Source: Adineta steineri
Lineage: Eukaryota; Rotifera; Eurotatoria; Adinetida; Adinetidae
Assembly: GCA_905250115.1 (NCBI GenBank)
Contig: CAJNOI010000102.1
Span: forward strand, 62,001-126,000
Length of the DNA stretch: 64,000 nucleotides
Reading direction: 5' to 3'
Shown: positions 12,363 to 22,769 of the stretch, one piece after another
Position numbering within the stretch: the stretch's first letter is position 1
Layout of the letters: the number at the start of each line of letters is the position of its first letter
The notes under the pieces: generated by a model
Told to the model about the DNA's origin: nothing
The model's input: the letters and a program-made list of their open reading frames with translations, nothing else
Database searches by the model: none
Position numbers and translations under genes: made by a program

Positions 12363-14000
12363 CATTAGAAAAGATCTTATCAAAAAGTGAAAGACAAGTA
12401 ACCGTCGTTTAGTAATATCTTTTGTAACTATAACAAATGAGTGTGAGCGCGCGTGATAAATAGATATAATACCCACAGCTACCCTTAGAATGGCTAGTTT
12501 ACTTCATTTTTTGTTAGGAGAAAATGTTCTTAGAATTAATTCATTTCTTTTCTACCTATATGAGAAGAAATGTCTGGAACAATTTTTTTATATTTTATCT
12601 TATTTCTGACTGCCATTATTTATATCCTTTTCTTTTTTGCTTTGTTTTTCTCTCGCTAGCAATTATATATATATTCTCTTTCTCGTAAAAAAGAGTCTAG
12701 GAAGAATAAATTTTTTGCTTGCTTGTCTATTCGCATTTCACTAATTAGCCCAAGAATAATAAAAGGTACCATTTTCCATAAAACTTGACCGAAGGGTGAT
12801 CGAGGTCGAGGAACACGAATCGGATATTAGTTTTTAGGATCTTCTTGAGAACCATTTTGTAGTTAACGGGTGGTCTTTTAAAGAAAGTCTTTAGCTCTTG
12901 AATATCGACAATACTTAAGTGTATAAATAAGTATTATAAATAGAAATATATAGGTTGGTGCCCCATACCGTAATAGTTGATAAACTTTACTCTAAAGAAA
13001 AACTTCAAGTGAAATGATGAAACTATATAAATAAATAGTTTACTAATAGTTCAGAAACATAATTTCTACGAGAAACAGTTGAGCCAGTCCTCGAACGTGC
13101 GTTACTGGTATGGTGTGGGTGTGGCTTTAAATACCTTGATTCTACCACTAACGGAGTAAACGAAGTGTAAGTAGTGTAAGGAGATCATATACTAATCTAC
13201 CACTGGCGGATTTTTACCTACCAATTATTATATGAAGGTAAGAGAATGTAGATTATCGTACGAGGATTATATGAAGATCATCCACGTTCACAGCTTCTTT
13301 AAAATCGTACGCACTGAATATCTTTTATAGGGATAAGTTATACGTCGATATAGTACAGTTGGTAAGAGCATTGTCTGTGATAGTTAAGGCTCTGCTTTTG
13401 ATTCACAGTATCAATATCCATATTTGTTCATGTTATCAATTGAACTAGATAAGTGTTGTAGAAGATCTTACTCCGGTAAAAATATCAGGCGTATTACACA
13501 ATTTCGCAAACATTAATCATAGGTGAGAGCTCAGTTTAATGTTGATACGTAAAACTATCAGTGAGAGAATTATTATATGATCTTTTTATATTTTTTAATA
13601 GCAATAGAATAGTGTATGAGTAAAAAAGAATCTTTATTTTATCAAAAAAAAATCAACAGATTTTCAATAGATTCGATGTGAGTGTTTCACTTGTGTCAAG
13701 CGTTTCGTCATAACTACATTGACATGCGACCCTAATATTTTGGATTTTCTATGTACATAGTATGGCCTTCCCAACGAAATATAAAAGATCAAAAGCTAAA
13801 TTATAGCTCCGGACGGTCTATATGTTGGTTTGACGAGCTTCTCGTAAAGTCTCTCTTAAATATTTTACTTTACATCGCATTAAAAATAGAAAAAATAATA
13901 AAAGGAAGAAAACTTCTGAAGAGGTAAAGAAATTATTTTGTTTCACATTTCATTAAATATTAATCTTTATCCATCGTTGATTCAGAGTGAGAAAAATATA
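12363..14000. other. Gene-poor spacer between the inverted GPCR copies (second part)
   Basis: No ORF of substance. It contains a degenerate fold-back motif at about 12439-12488, a GTGTGGGTGTGG motif near 13114 and the tRNA-like stretch at 13344. Confidence 0.45.
13344..13415 (+). pseudogene. Degenerate tRNA-like sequence
   Basis: A 72-nt stretch has a tRNA-like layout: an A-box-like AGTTGGTAAGAGC, a B-box-like TTTTGATTC, and ends GTCGATA / TATCAAT that pair imperfectly. D-stem and anticodon-stem mismatches suggest a decayed copy. The anticodon cannot be assigned safely. Confidence 0.3.
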
Positions 14001-14214
14001 AACATTGTTTTTTTTCTTATTCCTTTGATTAGATACATTAATCTTCACAAACAACAATCAAGCAGTTTATTATTTTCTGAGACAACTGATTGAAACTAAC
14101 ACAACTGTAACTCTACAGAAAATAATTGCAAAGTATTATTTGATATCATTCTTTGTCAAAAATCTTCTTCTATTTATTTAATTTACATTGAAAACTTTTT
14201 TATTTTATTGAATA

Positions 14215-15219
14215 ATGTCATTTGGAAATAGTTCAGACACTGACAGTGAGTCGTTCAATTTTCCGGAAGTATCGATTCCACGTCCAGTTCGTTTTTGGTT
14301 GATGCTTTTATTCAATATTCCATCAATAGTTTGTAGCTTCTGTCTTATTATTCATATTCTAATGAATCGAACTCAACGACATGCATTACATAATCATACC
14401 ATTCTTGTCATATTAATCTTTAATTTACCCGTTCAATTAATAGATATTACTTTTTATCTTATATTCTTTTCGTATGGCTCTATTCAACCATCACAACCAA
14501 TTGTATGTCTTATTTGGTGGTTCGTCGATTATGGCTGCTATGCTGGTGAACTCGTACTCATGGCTTGGTTAGCAGTCGAACGACATATTCTCATATTTCA
14601 TGATCGATTGGTTTTAAATCGAAGAGGTCGTTTTCTTTTCCATTATCTTCCTTTGATTATTTTAGTCACATATCTTCTTCTCTTCTATTTGATTGTTATT
14701 TTTTTTCTACCTTGTGAAAATGACTATCTCTATACAGTTCCCGTATGTGGTGAGTCACCATGCTATGAGTCTTATGGTATTCTTGGTGTGTGGGAATCTA
14801 TTGTACATACAATTATGCCAGTTCTGTTAGAAGGTATTGCTAGTATTGCTCTTATTTTACGTGTTCAAATGCAAAAACGACGACTTCGTCAATCTAATCA
14901 ATGGCGTAAGCAACGACGAATGATTATTCAATTACTTTTGGTTACAGCCTTAAATATTGGTATAGATATTCCAGGCAGTATGTTACTTCTTGCACATTTA
15001 TGTGGTTTACCGGCGGATTACGCGGCAGAAGCTCAGCTTTATATCTTTTTTCTTGAATACTTCGTTGTTTTTCTGTTTCCATTCATATTATTAAGTCAAT
15101 TTTCAGATTTACGAAAGACAATAAAAGAGAAAATAATGGGCGTAGTACGGAGACAACCACATCATACAGCCACTGTTAAACATACAAGAAGAGATATAGC
15201 AATGAATAGATTGGCATAA
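14215..15219 (+). CDS. Orphan 7TM receptor (rhodopsin-like GPCR, copy 2)
   Basis: Intronless, 334 aa, same length as the inverted paralogue at 8669. Seven hydrophobic segments; the TM3 end reads AVERHILIFHDR; Cys-containing loop 2 (PCENDYLYTVPVCGESPCYES) is conserved. A dibasic loop 3 (RLRQSNQWRKQRR) is typical of G-protein contact regions. Expected at the plasma membrane; ligand unknown. The 5' and 3' flanks also match those of copy 1, so the duplicated unit is about 1.35 kb (about 14000-15350). The ORF is intact and its conserved length suggests a functional gene. Confidence 0.85.
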   Translation: MSFGNSSDTDSESFNFPEVSIPRPVRFWLMLLFNIPSIVCSFCLIIHILMNRTQRHALHNHTILVILIFNLPVQLIDITFYLIFFSYGSIQPSQPIVCLIWWFVDYGCYAGELVLMAWLAVERHILIFHDRLVLNRRGRFLFHYLPLIILVTYLLLFYLIVIFFLPCENDYLYTVPVCGESPCYESYGILGVWESIVHTIMPVLLEGIASIALILRVQMQKRRLRQSNQWRKQRRMIIQLLLVTALNIGIDIPGSMLLLAHLCGLPADYAAEAQLYIFFLEYFVVFLFPFILLSQFSDLRKTIKEKIMGVVRRQPHHTATVKHTRRDIAMNRLA

Positions 15220-15476
15220 TTTAATATAATACATCTCTGCAAAATAAATTATTTTATTAAACAATTCTATTTATATCATCATTTACTTTTGTGCGATCTT
15301 CTCTATATTGTGATTTTCCTCCCCAATATATTTTCTCTTAAGTGTTGTGTTTTAACGTGCTTGAATAGAATTATGTTCCACGCAGTTTTATGTAGTTACT
15401 AATCTTTTCCAATAAACTAAATATGTCTAAAAACTACATTCTCTTAGAAAAAGGAATATAAAGAATAAAAGGATCT

Positions 15477-15615
15477 TGTTCAGATGACTTATCATATCGT
15501 TGAGAGACACAAACTAAGAGAATCTCGCTTCAGCAAACAAGTTTTTTTATCCAAAAATCATGAAACGTGATATTTAAACACTAATGGATAAGCATCACTT
15601 CTCTTTCCGCACGGT
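15477..15615. repeat. Inverted repeat arm flanking the second GPCR (right)
   Basis: Partner of 12046-12231 in opposite orientation (GAGAGACACAAACTAAGAGA shared). It runs directly into a fold-back element at 15627. Confidence 0.7.
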
Positions 15616-15626
15616 TTATACATTTT

Positions 15627-15700
15627 GACGGTGTGGGTGCGGGTTTCTATCTTCAATTAATTCACACCCATACCCACACACACACCCACACCCTCAAGAT
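15627..15700. repeat. Telomere-like fold-back element
   Basis: ACGGTGTGGGTGCGGGTT opposite CACACCCACACCCTCAAGAT, about 74 nt in all. One of the best-preserved copies. Confidence 0.75.
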
Positions 15701-15850
15701 GGTTATTAATAGCCGTTTATAGAATAGGAGTTTATTTCTTATTTTTTCAGATTCATTGTTATTGAAAAATAAAGAATAGTTCTTTTTCTTTAAATTTAGA
15801 AACAGCAGAATTCTTACTTAAAAAAAGAATTGTTCAATCGGTTTAGTTAT

Positions 15851-15915
15851 AAGGGTGTAGCTGTGGGTTTGGGTGTCCTTTCTTCATTCTACACCCAGCC
15901 ACACCCACACCCTCG
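15851..15915. repeat. Telomere-like fold-back element
   Basis: AAGGGTGTAGCTGTGGGTTT opposite ACACCCAGCCACACCCACAC, then CCTCGA. It sits 150 nt after the preceding copy. 15916-16280 holds a half motif near 16075 and no gene. Confidence 0.7.
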
Positions 15916-16280
15916 ATTTATTATTTTGATTGCAGCATGTACCTAAAGCAAAACCAACAATATATGATGGAACACATAGTTAATCATGTGCCACTAGAAC
16001 GTCTTATAAACAGTCAAAATGAAGGTAGTGGTCGTATTTCAATACGTGCTACCATCACAAAGTGAAAATCACCTTGAGGATGAATGTGAGTGTAAGTGTG
16101 CTGATGATGAATGAGAAGAATACTGATACTCTCATCTGCAAACACAAAATCCGCAGTAGTGACTTTCAGTAGTTATCGAAAGTTATATTTCGTCTTTAGA
16201 GTGTCTAGCTGAATTATTATCAATCGGTGATTGTTCAGTTCCTACTCATGGCTTTTCACCATGATTAGTTTTCTTCATGT

Positions 16281-17141
16281 CTATAGTATGTTCGGCTGTT
16301 GAATTGTCATTACAGTCACAACTTGACTGACACGTCGACGACGATATCTAATTATATAATATCCGATTCGTACTATAATAGGAGTAATAAGTTTAAATAC
16401 GACTGTCAAACCACCAAAAAGACCAATAATAATCGTTATTGTATAGATTGGACTTATTTGTTCATCAAATGTATATGTGCACCAAAGAGGATCACATGTT
16501 GCATAATAATTTTCATAAACTACTTCAGTTTCCCATCTTTCAATCAGAAGATTATTGACTATAGACTGAACTGTAGTATTACGAGATGACAAAGTATCAC
16601 TTAATGGATTAAATGTCATATTTGAATGTGTATACATAGACTTGAGTTGATTAATACATGTTATATTATAGAGACATTCAAGTGTTGATTGAAGAAGTGA
16701 TTCAAATGGATAACATCCCACATGCAAACCAGGAATAGTTATTCCATTAAATGAAGCTTTTGAGATACAAGTTGAACTTGCACCACAAATGCAACTATTA
16801 TTATTATAAGCATGTGGAACAGCCCACAGAGCAGCATATGCAAATCCCGTATCTGATGAAACAAAATGCCAATTAGAAAAAATTGATGAAACAATACCAT
16901 TCCCTTGATTTATATATCGAATAAAATCCAGAGTTAATTTAAATGTTCGAGGAGTTGATAAAAGAAATCGAGAAAGAATAATGTCAGTTTGTGTTTTAAT
17001 AGATTCTTGAGATTGTACTCTTTCATTAGTTATTGTATTTTGTGAAAATTCAGTTATTGCTTCATTCACTGTATCATTAGCAAGTGAACAAAGTGCTGAA
17101 AGTAATTGAAAATGTAGCAGAGCAAACTGACGATAATCATC
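16281..17141 (-). CDS. Bdelloid-type single-pass membrane protein, N-terminus missing
   Basis: The first ATG in the open frame is at 17069 (262 aa), but the frame is open and protein-like upstream (FALLHFQLLSALCSLANDTV), so translation probably begins further 5'. A splice acceptor-like TCAG precedes TTTGCTCTG at about 17141. A plausible first exon (MYSDRRHQQHELIEQK, about 17209-17265) does not join in frame, and no N-terminal membrane segment is seen. The ectodomain is Cys-rich with several N-glycosylation sites (NNS, NMT, NTT). Near the C-terminus lie one hydrophobic segment (ITIIIGLFGGLTVVF) and a basic tail (RYRRRR). I recognise it as a family abundant in bdelloids but know no function. 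It may be a 5'-truncated pseudogene. Confidence 0.55.
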   Translation of the reverse strand, partial: DDYRQFALLHFQLLSALCSLANDTVNEAITEFSQNTITNERVQSQESIKTQTDIILSRFLLSTPRTFKLTLDFIRYINQGNGIVSSIFSNWHFVSSDTGFAYAALWAVPHAYNNNSCICGASSTCISKASFNGITIPGLHVGCYPFESLLQSTLECLYNITCINQLKSMYTHSNMTFNPLSDTLSSRNTTVQSIVNNLLIERWETEVVYENYYATCDPLWCTYTFDEQISPIYTITIIIGLFGGLTVVFKLITPIIVRIGYYIIRYRRRRVSQVVTVMTIQQPNIL

Positions 17142-18254
17142 ATATGAATTTATGTATATTATGAAATGATTGAGAAAAAATAGTTCGCTTCGATGAAACT
17201 TACGATGTGTTTTTTTGCTCGATTAGTTCATGTTGTTGATGTCTTCGATCTGAATACATTTCTCTTTGGTAAATATTCGATCAATAACGTCGTCCAATAT
17301 TTTTCACAGGTAAAATTATCCACTTTCGATACAGTGGTTGTATTTATACGTAGTTTCACCTTGATATAACTCAGAGCCAATTACGGCAAGAAACATATGT
17401 AAAATGTACAAGACAGAATGAAAAAAAAATGCATAAATCAGTGATCTATCATCATCATCTTTTTGCGTTGCGAACAAGCTTCAAATTTTGAAGAACTGAT
17501 AATTGCGAAAAACGACTAGTCATCTCTGAGAATGAACAAGTAGGCATGACGAAATTCAACCCATGTAAACATAAAACGCAGAATAGTAGCGTTCAGCCGC
17601 AGTTCAAAATCGATTTTACCGCGTTTAAACGCGTATTTGTATACAAGCGCGTCTAAATGCAAAAAACAAAATAATTATTTTGCGTGTAGGCGCGGGTATG
17701 GGTATGGCTTGGATGTAGTTGAAAAGTCAGACACAATTGGAAGTAAGTCTTTTCATTTAGAATGACTTTTTCTTCAAATTTACTTTTCTTTTAAGTGTTT
17801 ATATTATATCGATGGAATACTACTAAAAACATTCTCTTTTTCTTAGCAAATACAATAGTTCTCTCCAATCTTGAAAATAATTATTCCTCACAAATATCAC
17901 TTTTATCTTCGTAAAGAGAATAAAATTTTGTGGTTGATAAATACGGACCTTAAAAGTACACTCTCTTACTGTTATTGATAAATATTTTATTGTTGGAAAA
18001 TATACTAATACCACTTGAATCTTAACTTTATCGCATGATCATCTATCCGTTTTTAATTTCATTTTTATTAGATTTTTCGAAGAATAGAAATAGACAGATT
18101 AGAAGAAATGAAAGCAAGATCAAATTTCCACCTACTGATATGTGAATAGATGCAGCTGTTATATTTCAATTATATATTGGCTTAAGATATTGTCTAGGTT
18201 TTAGATATAAAAACGTATATTTTTGCATTATATTCTCTTATCCTAAAATCAACT
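17142..18254. other. Intergenic, no complete gene
   Basis: Holds the possible orphan first exon mentioned for the preceding gene and a partial GGCGCGGGTATGGGTATGG motif near 17690. Otherwise AT-rich with no coding signal. Confidence 0.4.
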
Positions 18255-19471
18255 ATGAATACAATCAATATCTACCACTACGTCGTTTTCATTATTCTCA
18301 AGTAAATAATTATTGATTTTTGTCATTAATTTTGTTAACATTCATTGATTTTATATTTTAGTGTAACAGGTTTGATTTCTATTCTATTTTATATGTTTAT
18401 ATGTATTAGTTTATTATTTTCATAGTTCAAACTAAATCTGAAAAATGTGAGAAAACATCTCAAAATGGTCCATGTTCGACGAATAGTAAGTGAGAGAATC
18501 GGTGGATGATAGATGCAACATTTTTATCCACACACTCACGATATTTAAAACTATAAATTTCATCTATTTTAGATAAGATCAATCGTAAATGGAAGCAAAA
18601 TGCCATCACTGTAGGTGGTGGACATGGAAGAGGACAACAATTAAACCAACTCAATCTCACTCAAGGAATCTTTATTGATAAAAACAAAAACATTTTCATT
18701 GCTGATTCTTGGAATGATCGTATTGTTGAATGGAAGTTCGATGCAAAGGAAGGACAAATTATTGCAGGTGGGAATGGGCAAGGATATCGAATGGATCAAC
18801 TTAGTTATCCAACAGATTTCATTGTTGTTCAACAAACTCATTCGATTATCATTGCTGATTATGATAACAAACGAGTAATTCAATGGTTGAATCAAACTCA
18901 ACAAATTCTTATTCAGAATATTGACTGTTCTGGCTTGGCAATGGATAAACATGGATTTCTTTATGTTTCTGGTGGCTACAAGAATGAAGTGAGACGATGG
19001 AAAATGGGTGAATATAACAACGAAGGAATCGTAGTGGCAGGCGCAAACGGTGAAGGAGATCAACTCAATCAATTCCACTATCCTACTTTTATCTTTGTTG
19101 ATGAAGATCAATCTGTTTATATAACAGATCAAGACAATCATCGTGTAATGAAATGGAGAAAAGATGCAAAAGAAGGAATAGTTGTGGCTGGAGGAAATGG
19201 TAAAGGAGAAGATCTTAATCAGTTGTCTCATCCTGGAGGAGTAACTGTTGATGATTTGGGTGAAATCTATGTGGCAGATTGTTGGAATCATCGAGTAATG
19301 CGTTGGTGTGAAGGAAAAGAAGAAGGTGAAGTTATTGTTGGTGGATATGGTAAAGGAAGTCAATTAAATCAATTGTATTATCCCCGTGGTTTATCTTTTG
19401 ATGATAAAGGAAATCTTTATGTTGCTGATCAGAGAAATGATCGAATTGAAAAATTTGAAAGACTGTTCTGA
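18255..19471 (+). CDS. Secreted NHL-repeat protein with an 8-nt micro-exon
   Basis: Four exons are proposed: 18255-18301, 18362-18369 (8 nt, TGTAACAG), 18426-18485 and 18573-19471, with phases 2, 1 and 1 and GT-AG borders. The total is 337 aa. Exon 1 gives a hydrophobic signal peptide (YHYVVFIIL). Exon 3 gives a short linker with two Cys (KCEKTSQNGPC). The last exon has six NHL repeats with VADCWNHRVMRW-like cores. Skipping the micro-exon breaks the frame, which is the main support for it. The product is predicted to be secreted, unlike the membrane-anchored and B-box NHL paralogues at 37, 2636 and 6135. The intron before the NHL exon contains a decayed fold-back motif. Confidence 0.75.
18487..18536. 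repeat. Decayed fold-back motif (intronic)
   Basis: GTGAGAGAATCGGTGGATG opposite ATCCACACACTCAC inside the 87-nt intron just before the NHL exon, the same position as in the other three NHL genes. Confidence 0.4.
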
Positions 19472-19540
19472 GTGAAATTTTGATTTTAAAATAAAGAAAA
19501 ATAAAGTTTTATTGTTGAAGATCAATGAAAAAAGTCGAAT

Positions 19541-19592
19541 TTTGGGTGTGAGTGTCTCTTCTCTTAGCTCACATCTATATCCACACTCTCAA
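19541..19592. repeat. Telomere-like fold-back element
   Basis: TTTGGGTGTGAGTGT opposite CACATCTATATCCACACTCT, then CAAG. Lies 70 nt after the stop of the secreted NHL gene. Confidence 0.6.
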
Positions 19593-21887
19593 GCTTACTT
19601 TCTACCCATGATACTTTTGAGAAACCACACGATTAATAACTAATATCTGCGCCAGACTAAATAGCACTCGGTTGTAAACTGGATGACTCGAGAATGAATA
19701 GGTCGAATTTATGTCCCAAAAATAAAAGACACTTTTGTCGTTCTAATCTTTATACAGCATTGATTGTACGGTATTTTCATTTGCTCGGTTCTTTTTAAGA
19801 TGACAAAACAAAAAAGTTTATCTGGGATGAGTAAAAAGAAATTTTCCTCTTCAAGGAAAGAACAAAAACAAAGCGGTACAGAGTTCAGAGTTCACTAATA
19901 GATCATTCAAGACTATTTCTTCTAGTCAAGATCCATAATCCATCTTGAAAGGAGTGATAGAACGATAAAACTGACACTCAATGACAGTGAGTGACTGGTA
20001 TTTCTTCAATCACCAATGATTGAATTTTGTGAGTTGGAGATTTTCAATTCAGTATTTATTGCGATAGAAACATTACAAGTGAGGTGATCAATGGAATTTT
20101 ATTGAAATGTTAGACCTGTATTCCAATGTGTTGTAGTACGTGCCTGTTGAATGATAGAAAAAGATTCTTTATAATAGACGCGAATAGTCTTATAATTGTC
20201 TAAATTCTCATATATTAGTCCCAAATTGTGCTAGCTCTAGGTAAAAAGTAGATTCTAGGGCAATTCGTCGCTTAATGATCAATGTGACTAATTGTCCGCG
20301 ACGAATTGTCTTGTGACTAATTAGCAAAGGTTATTTTTACAATAAGAAAAGTGCAAATCATCAAATGGATCTATTGAATCGTTTTATATATAAATTTGAA
20401 AAGATTTTATAAATAAAGCAGACATACTCAGACTAAATTATTGTTGAAAATATGTTTATATTTCAACTTTTTTGTGTGAAAATCGACAAGTCTTGTTTAC
20501 TTTTTGATAAATTCAAAAGCTAATAAAATTATACTATTAAGCAATATATGTGCACACACATTAGAAACATTTTCTGATTCGTTCTTTCTCTTATTATGAG
20601 AACAATGAATAGAGAAAAGAATAGAAAAAAGAAAAATATTTTTAATATTCTCTTTCGAAAATGTGCTCGTTCTCCATTCTATATATTCATTTGTATTCTT
20701 CTTCTCATTCTGTGCAAGTGACGAAACTACCCACTCGTCCAACTCATCGTCTTTTCAAAGTAAGAATAAATATATACATATGCGCGCACACTGATATAGT
20801 TGAGCAAGACTGGATATGCATGAGATATTTATGTAATAGTGAAACTCTTTCTTTTTATTTGTGCAAGCGAACTGTACTGCTGAGAAGCGCGCTTACTGGT
20901 GAAAAATATGTGAATCACGTGCTAGCCACTTAAGAATATAAATGATAACGAGCAGAGGGAAGAATAAGAACGAGACAAATGAGAATACAAAAGAGTGAAA
21001 ATATGTAAAAAAAGAACAATAAAATAGTACATTTATCATGTGGACAGGACTGAAAAGAGAGAAGAATGAAAGAGTAGTATGAGCACGCGAATTTCTATTA
21101 GCAGTAAAATTTCAAGAGTTAAGTTGGGTCGACCTTAAAAGGCACTAGTTTATTTTATTTTCATATATTTTAAAAATTCGATAATCGAGTAGACGAGATT
21201 TTCGCTGTCCAATTATAATGAGTATCTATTGAGCGTTGTAACGATGCTTACGGGTGACTCGTCAATTGAAATCAGTTGAATATATAATCCATGATAATAT
21301 ACCACTTGAAAAAATACGTATATCTAATCTCCAGTTTATTTTTTGGTAATCTTTAAATAAATTTCAAAGTTGAAAGTTCTTCATACGACAGATGCAATAA
21401 ATAGAACTTTTTTTAACTTTTCATTAGTGTTTATACTGTAATATAAAAAATATTTCTGTATCGTCATAGACATGCCTACAGACTGAGTACTCAATGTAAT
21501 AATATCAACTTATACGTGCCGGCTCTCTTCGAAGTAAAACAGTTCGGAGAGAATTTTCGAGCATTACGTATTTGTTCAGCGATTGAAATCTCATCTTAAT
21601 GGGACAGCCATTCTAACAGATTTCGTACTTCTGATTTTGTCTTTTTGAACATATACAGATAATGATGAAAGAACATGTATAAATGATCTATCAATTAAAA
21701 AGTAGAACTGATACACTGAGTTTCCAATTCATAGTTAGATGTTTTTAGAGAAATCTCATTAGAAAATTCTCTGCAGATACATTGGTTCTAGATAAAGCGA
21801 TCCAGAAAGAAAAATTCGACGAATCGAATTTTGATCCCCATTTTGTCGACATTCGTTTTCTTTTATGTTGCAGATTATTTAATCAAC
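19593..21887. other. Intergenic, no gene seen
   Basis: About 2.3 kb without a convincing ORF. A short inverted repeat (CAATTCGTCGC at 20261, GCGACGAATTG at 20298) is present. 20600-21100 has mixed composition with adenine-rich stretches. An acceptor-like TTTTATGTTGCAG ends at about 21873, just before the sulfotransferase ATG, so a 5' UTR exon may lie in this region. Confidence 0.4.
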
Positions 21888-22769
21888 ATGACTACCGAGC
21901 AAGTCTCGACATCGTTTCAACTGATCGACGGTCTTCACGCGCCAAGTTACTACGATGTTAATAAATTTCGTTCAGGTCTTGAATACAAAGCTCAACCCGA
22001 TGATATATTCATTGTAACGTATCCAAAATCGGGCACGACTTGGATGGAAGTAATAGTATTCAGTTTAATCAACAATGGAAAACCATTCGATGAGGACAAT
22101 AATGACTATTTGATGCGAACACCATATTTGGAGCGAGTAGGTGAATCTACTGTCAGTACAATATCACGACCATATTCGATCAAAACCCATTTGCCATTTG
22201 ATCGTATTCCTTACCATTCACAAGCAAAGTATATTTGTGTTATTCGAAATCCAAAAGAGGTCTGTATCTCACTTTATCAATTTTTGGTCAAACATCAACA
22301 ATCACATTATTATCAGTGCGAATTCGATACGTTTTTCGATGACTTCATGAAAGGCCAATTACCGTACGGTGATTATTATCAATATTTACGTTCGATGTGG
22401 TCGTACAAAGAACATGAGAATGTATTAATAATCTCTCATGAACAGATGCAACGAGATATACGTTGCGTCATTCAACGAATAGCTCAATTTCTCAATATTA
22501 ACTTGACCGATCAGGATGGATTATTAGACCGTGTATTGACCTTCTCTTCGTATGAATATATGAAGAAAAACTTTGACAAAGTCCGTAAGAATTACTCAAC
22601 ACGTACGATGGATAATGCAATAACAGCCGGAGTTTCATCTACAAATGTTCGAAATGGAACTGTTAACGATCGGAAATCATGCATGAGTGATGAACAGAGC
22701 CAACAATTTGACAAAGATATGGCTGAGAAAATGCAGGATATGCCAGAATTCGAAATACTCTGTCGCTGA
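21888..22769 (+). CDS. Cytosolic sulfotransferase (SULT family)
   Basis: Intronless, 293 aa, the usual length for cytosolic SULTs. The start is taken at the ATG at 21888 because the frame upstream looks like an intron end (TTGCAG). Family landmarks: the 5'-phosphosulfate loop YPKSGTTW near residue 46, a KTHLP segment with the catalytic His, and the 3'-phosphate site RNPKEVCISLYQF. The C-terminal PAPS-binding motif, normally RKGxxGDWK, is altered here to RNGTVNDRKS, losing the GDW core. SULTs move sulfate from PAPS to hydroxyl or amino groups of small molecules; the substrate cannot be read from sequence. The altered motif may weaken cofactor binding. Confidence 0.88.
   Translation: MTTEQVSTSFQLIDGLHAPSYYDVNKFRSGLEYKAQPDDIFIVTYPKSGTTWMEVIVFSLINNGKPFDEDNNDYLMRTPYLERVGESTVSTISRPYSIKTHLPFDRIPYHSQAKYICVIRNPKEVCISLYQFLVKHQQSHYYQCEFDTFFDDFMKGQLPYGDYYQYLRSMWSYKEHENVLIISHEQMQRDIRCVIQRIAQFLNINLTDQDGLLDRVLTFSSYEYMKKNFDKVRKNYSTRTMDNAITAGVSSTNVRNGTVNDRKSCMSDEQSQQFDKDMAEKMQDMPEFEILCR

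Noticed and set aside
18641-19363. 240-aa minus-strand ORF opposite the secreted NHL gene
   Set aside because: It is the antisense shadow of the NHL repeats; similar mirror frames occur opposite every NHL exon in the window.
20661-20933. 90-aa ORF rich in Ser and Cys
   Set aside because: No motif, no splice context, mixed composition; more likely non-coding DNA upstream of the sulfotransferase.
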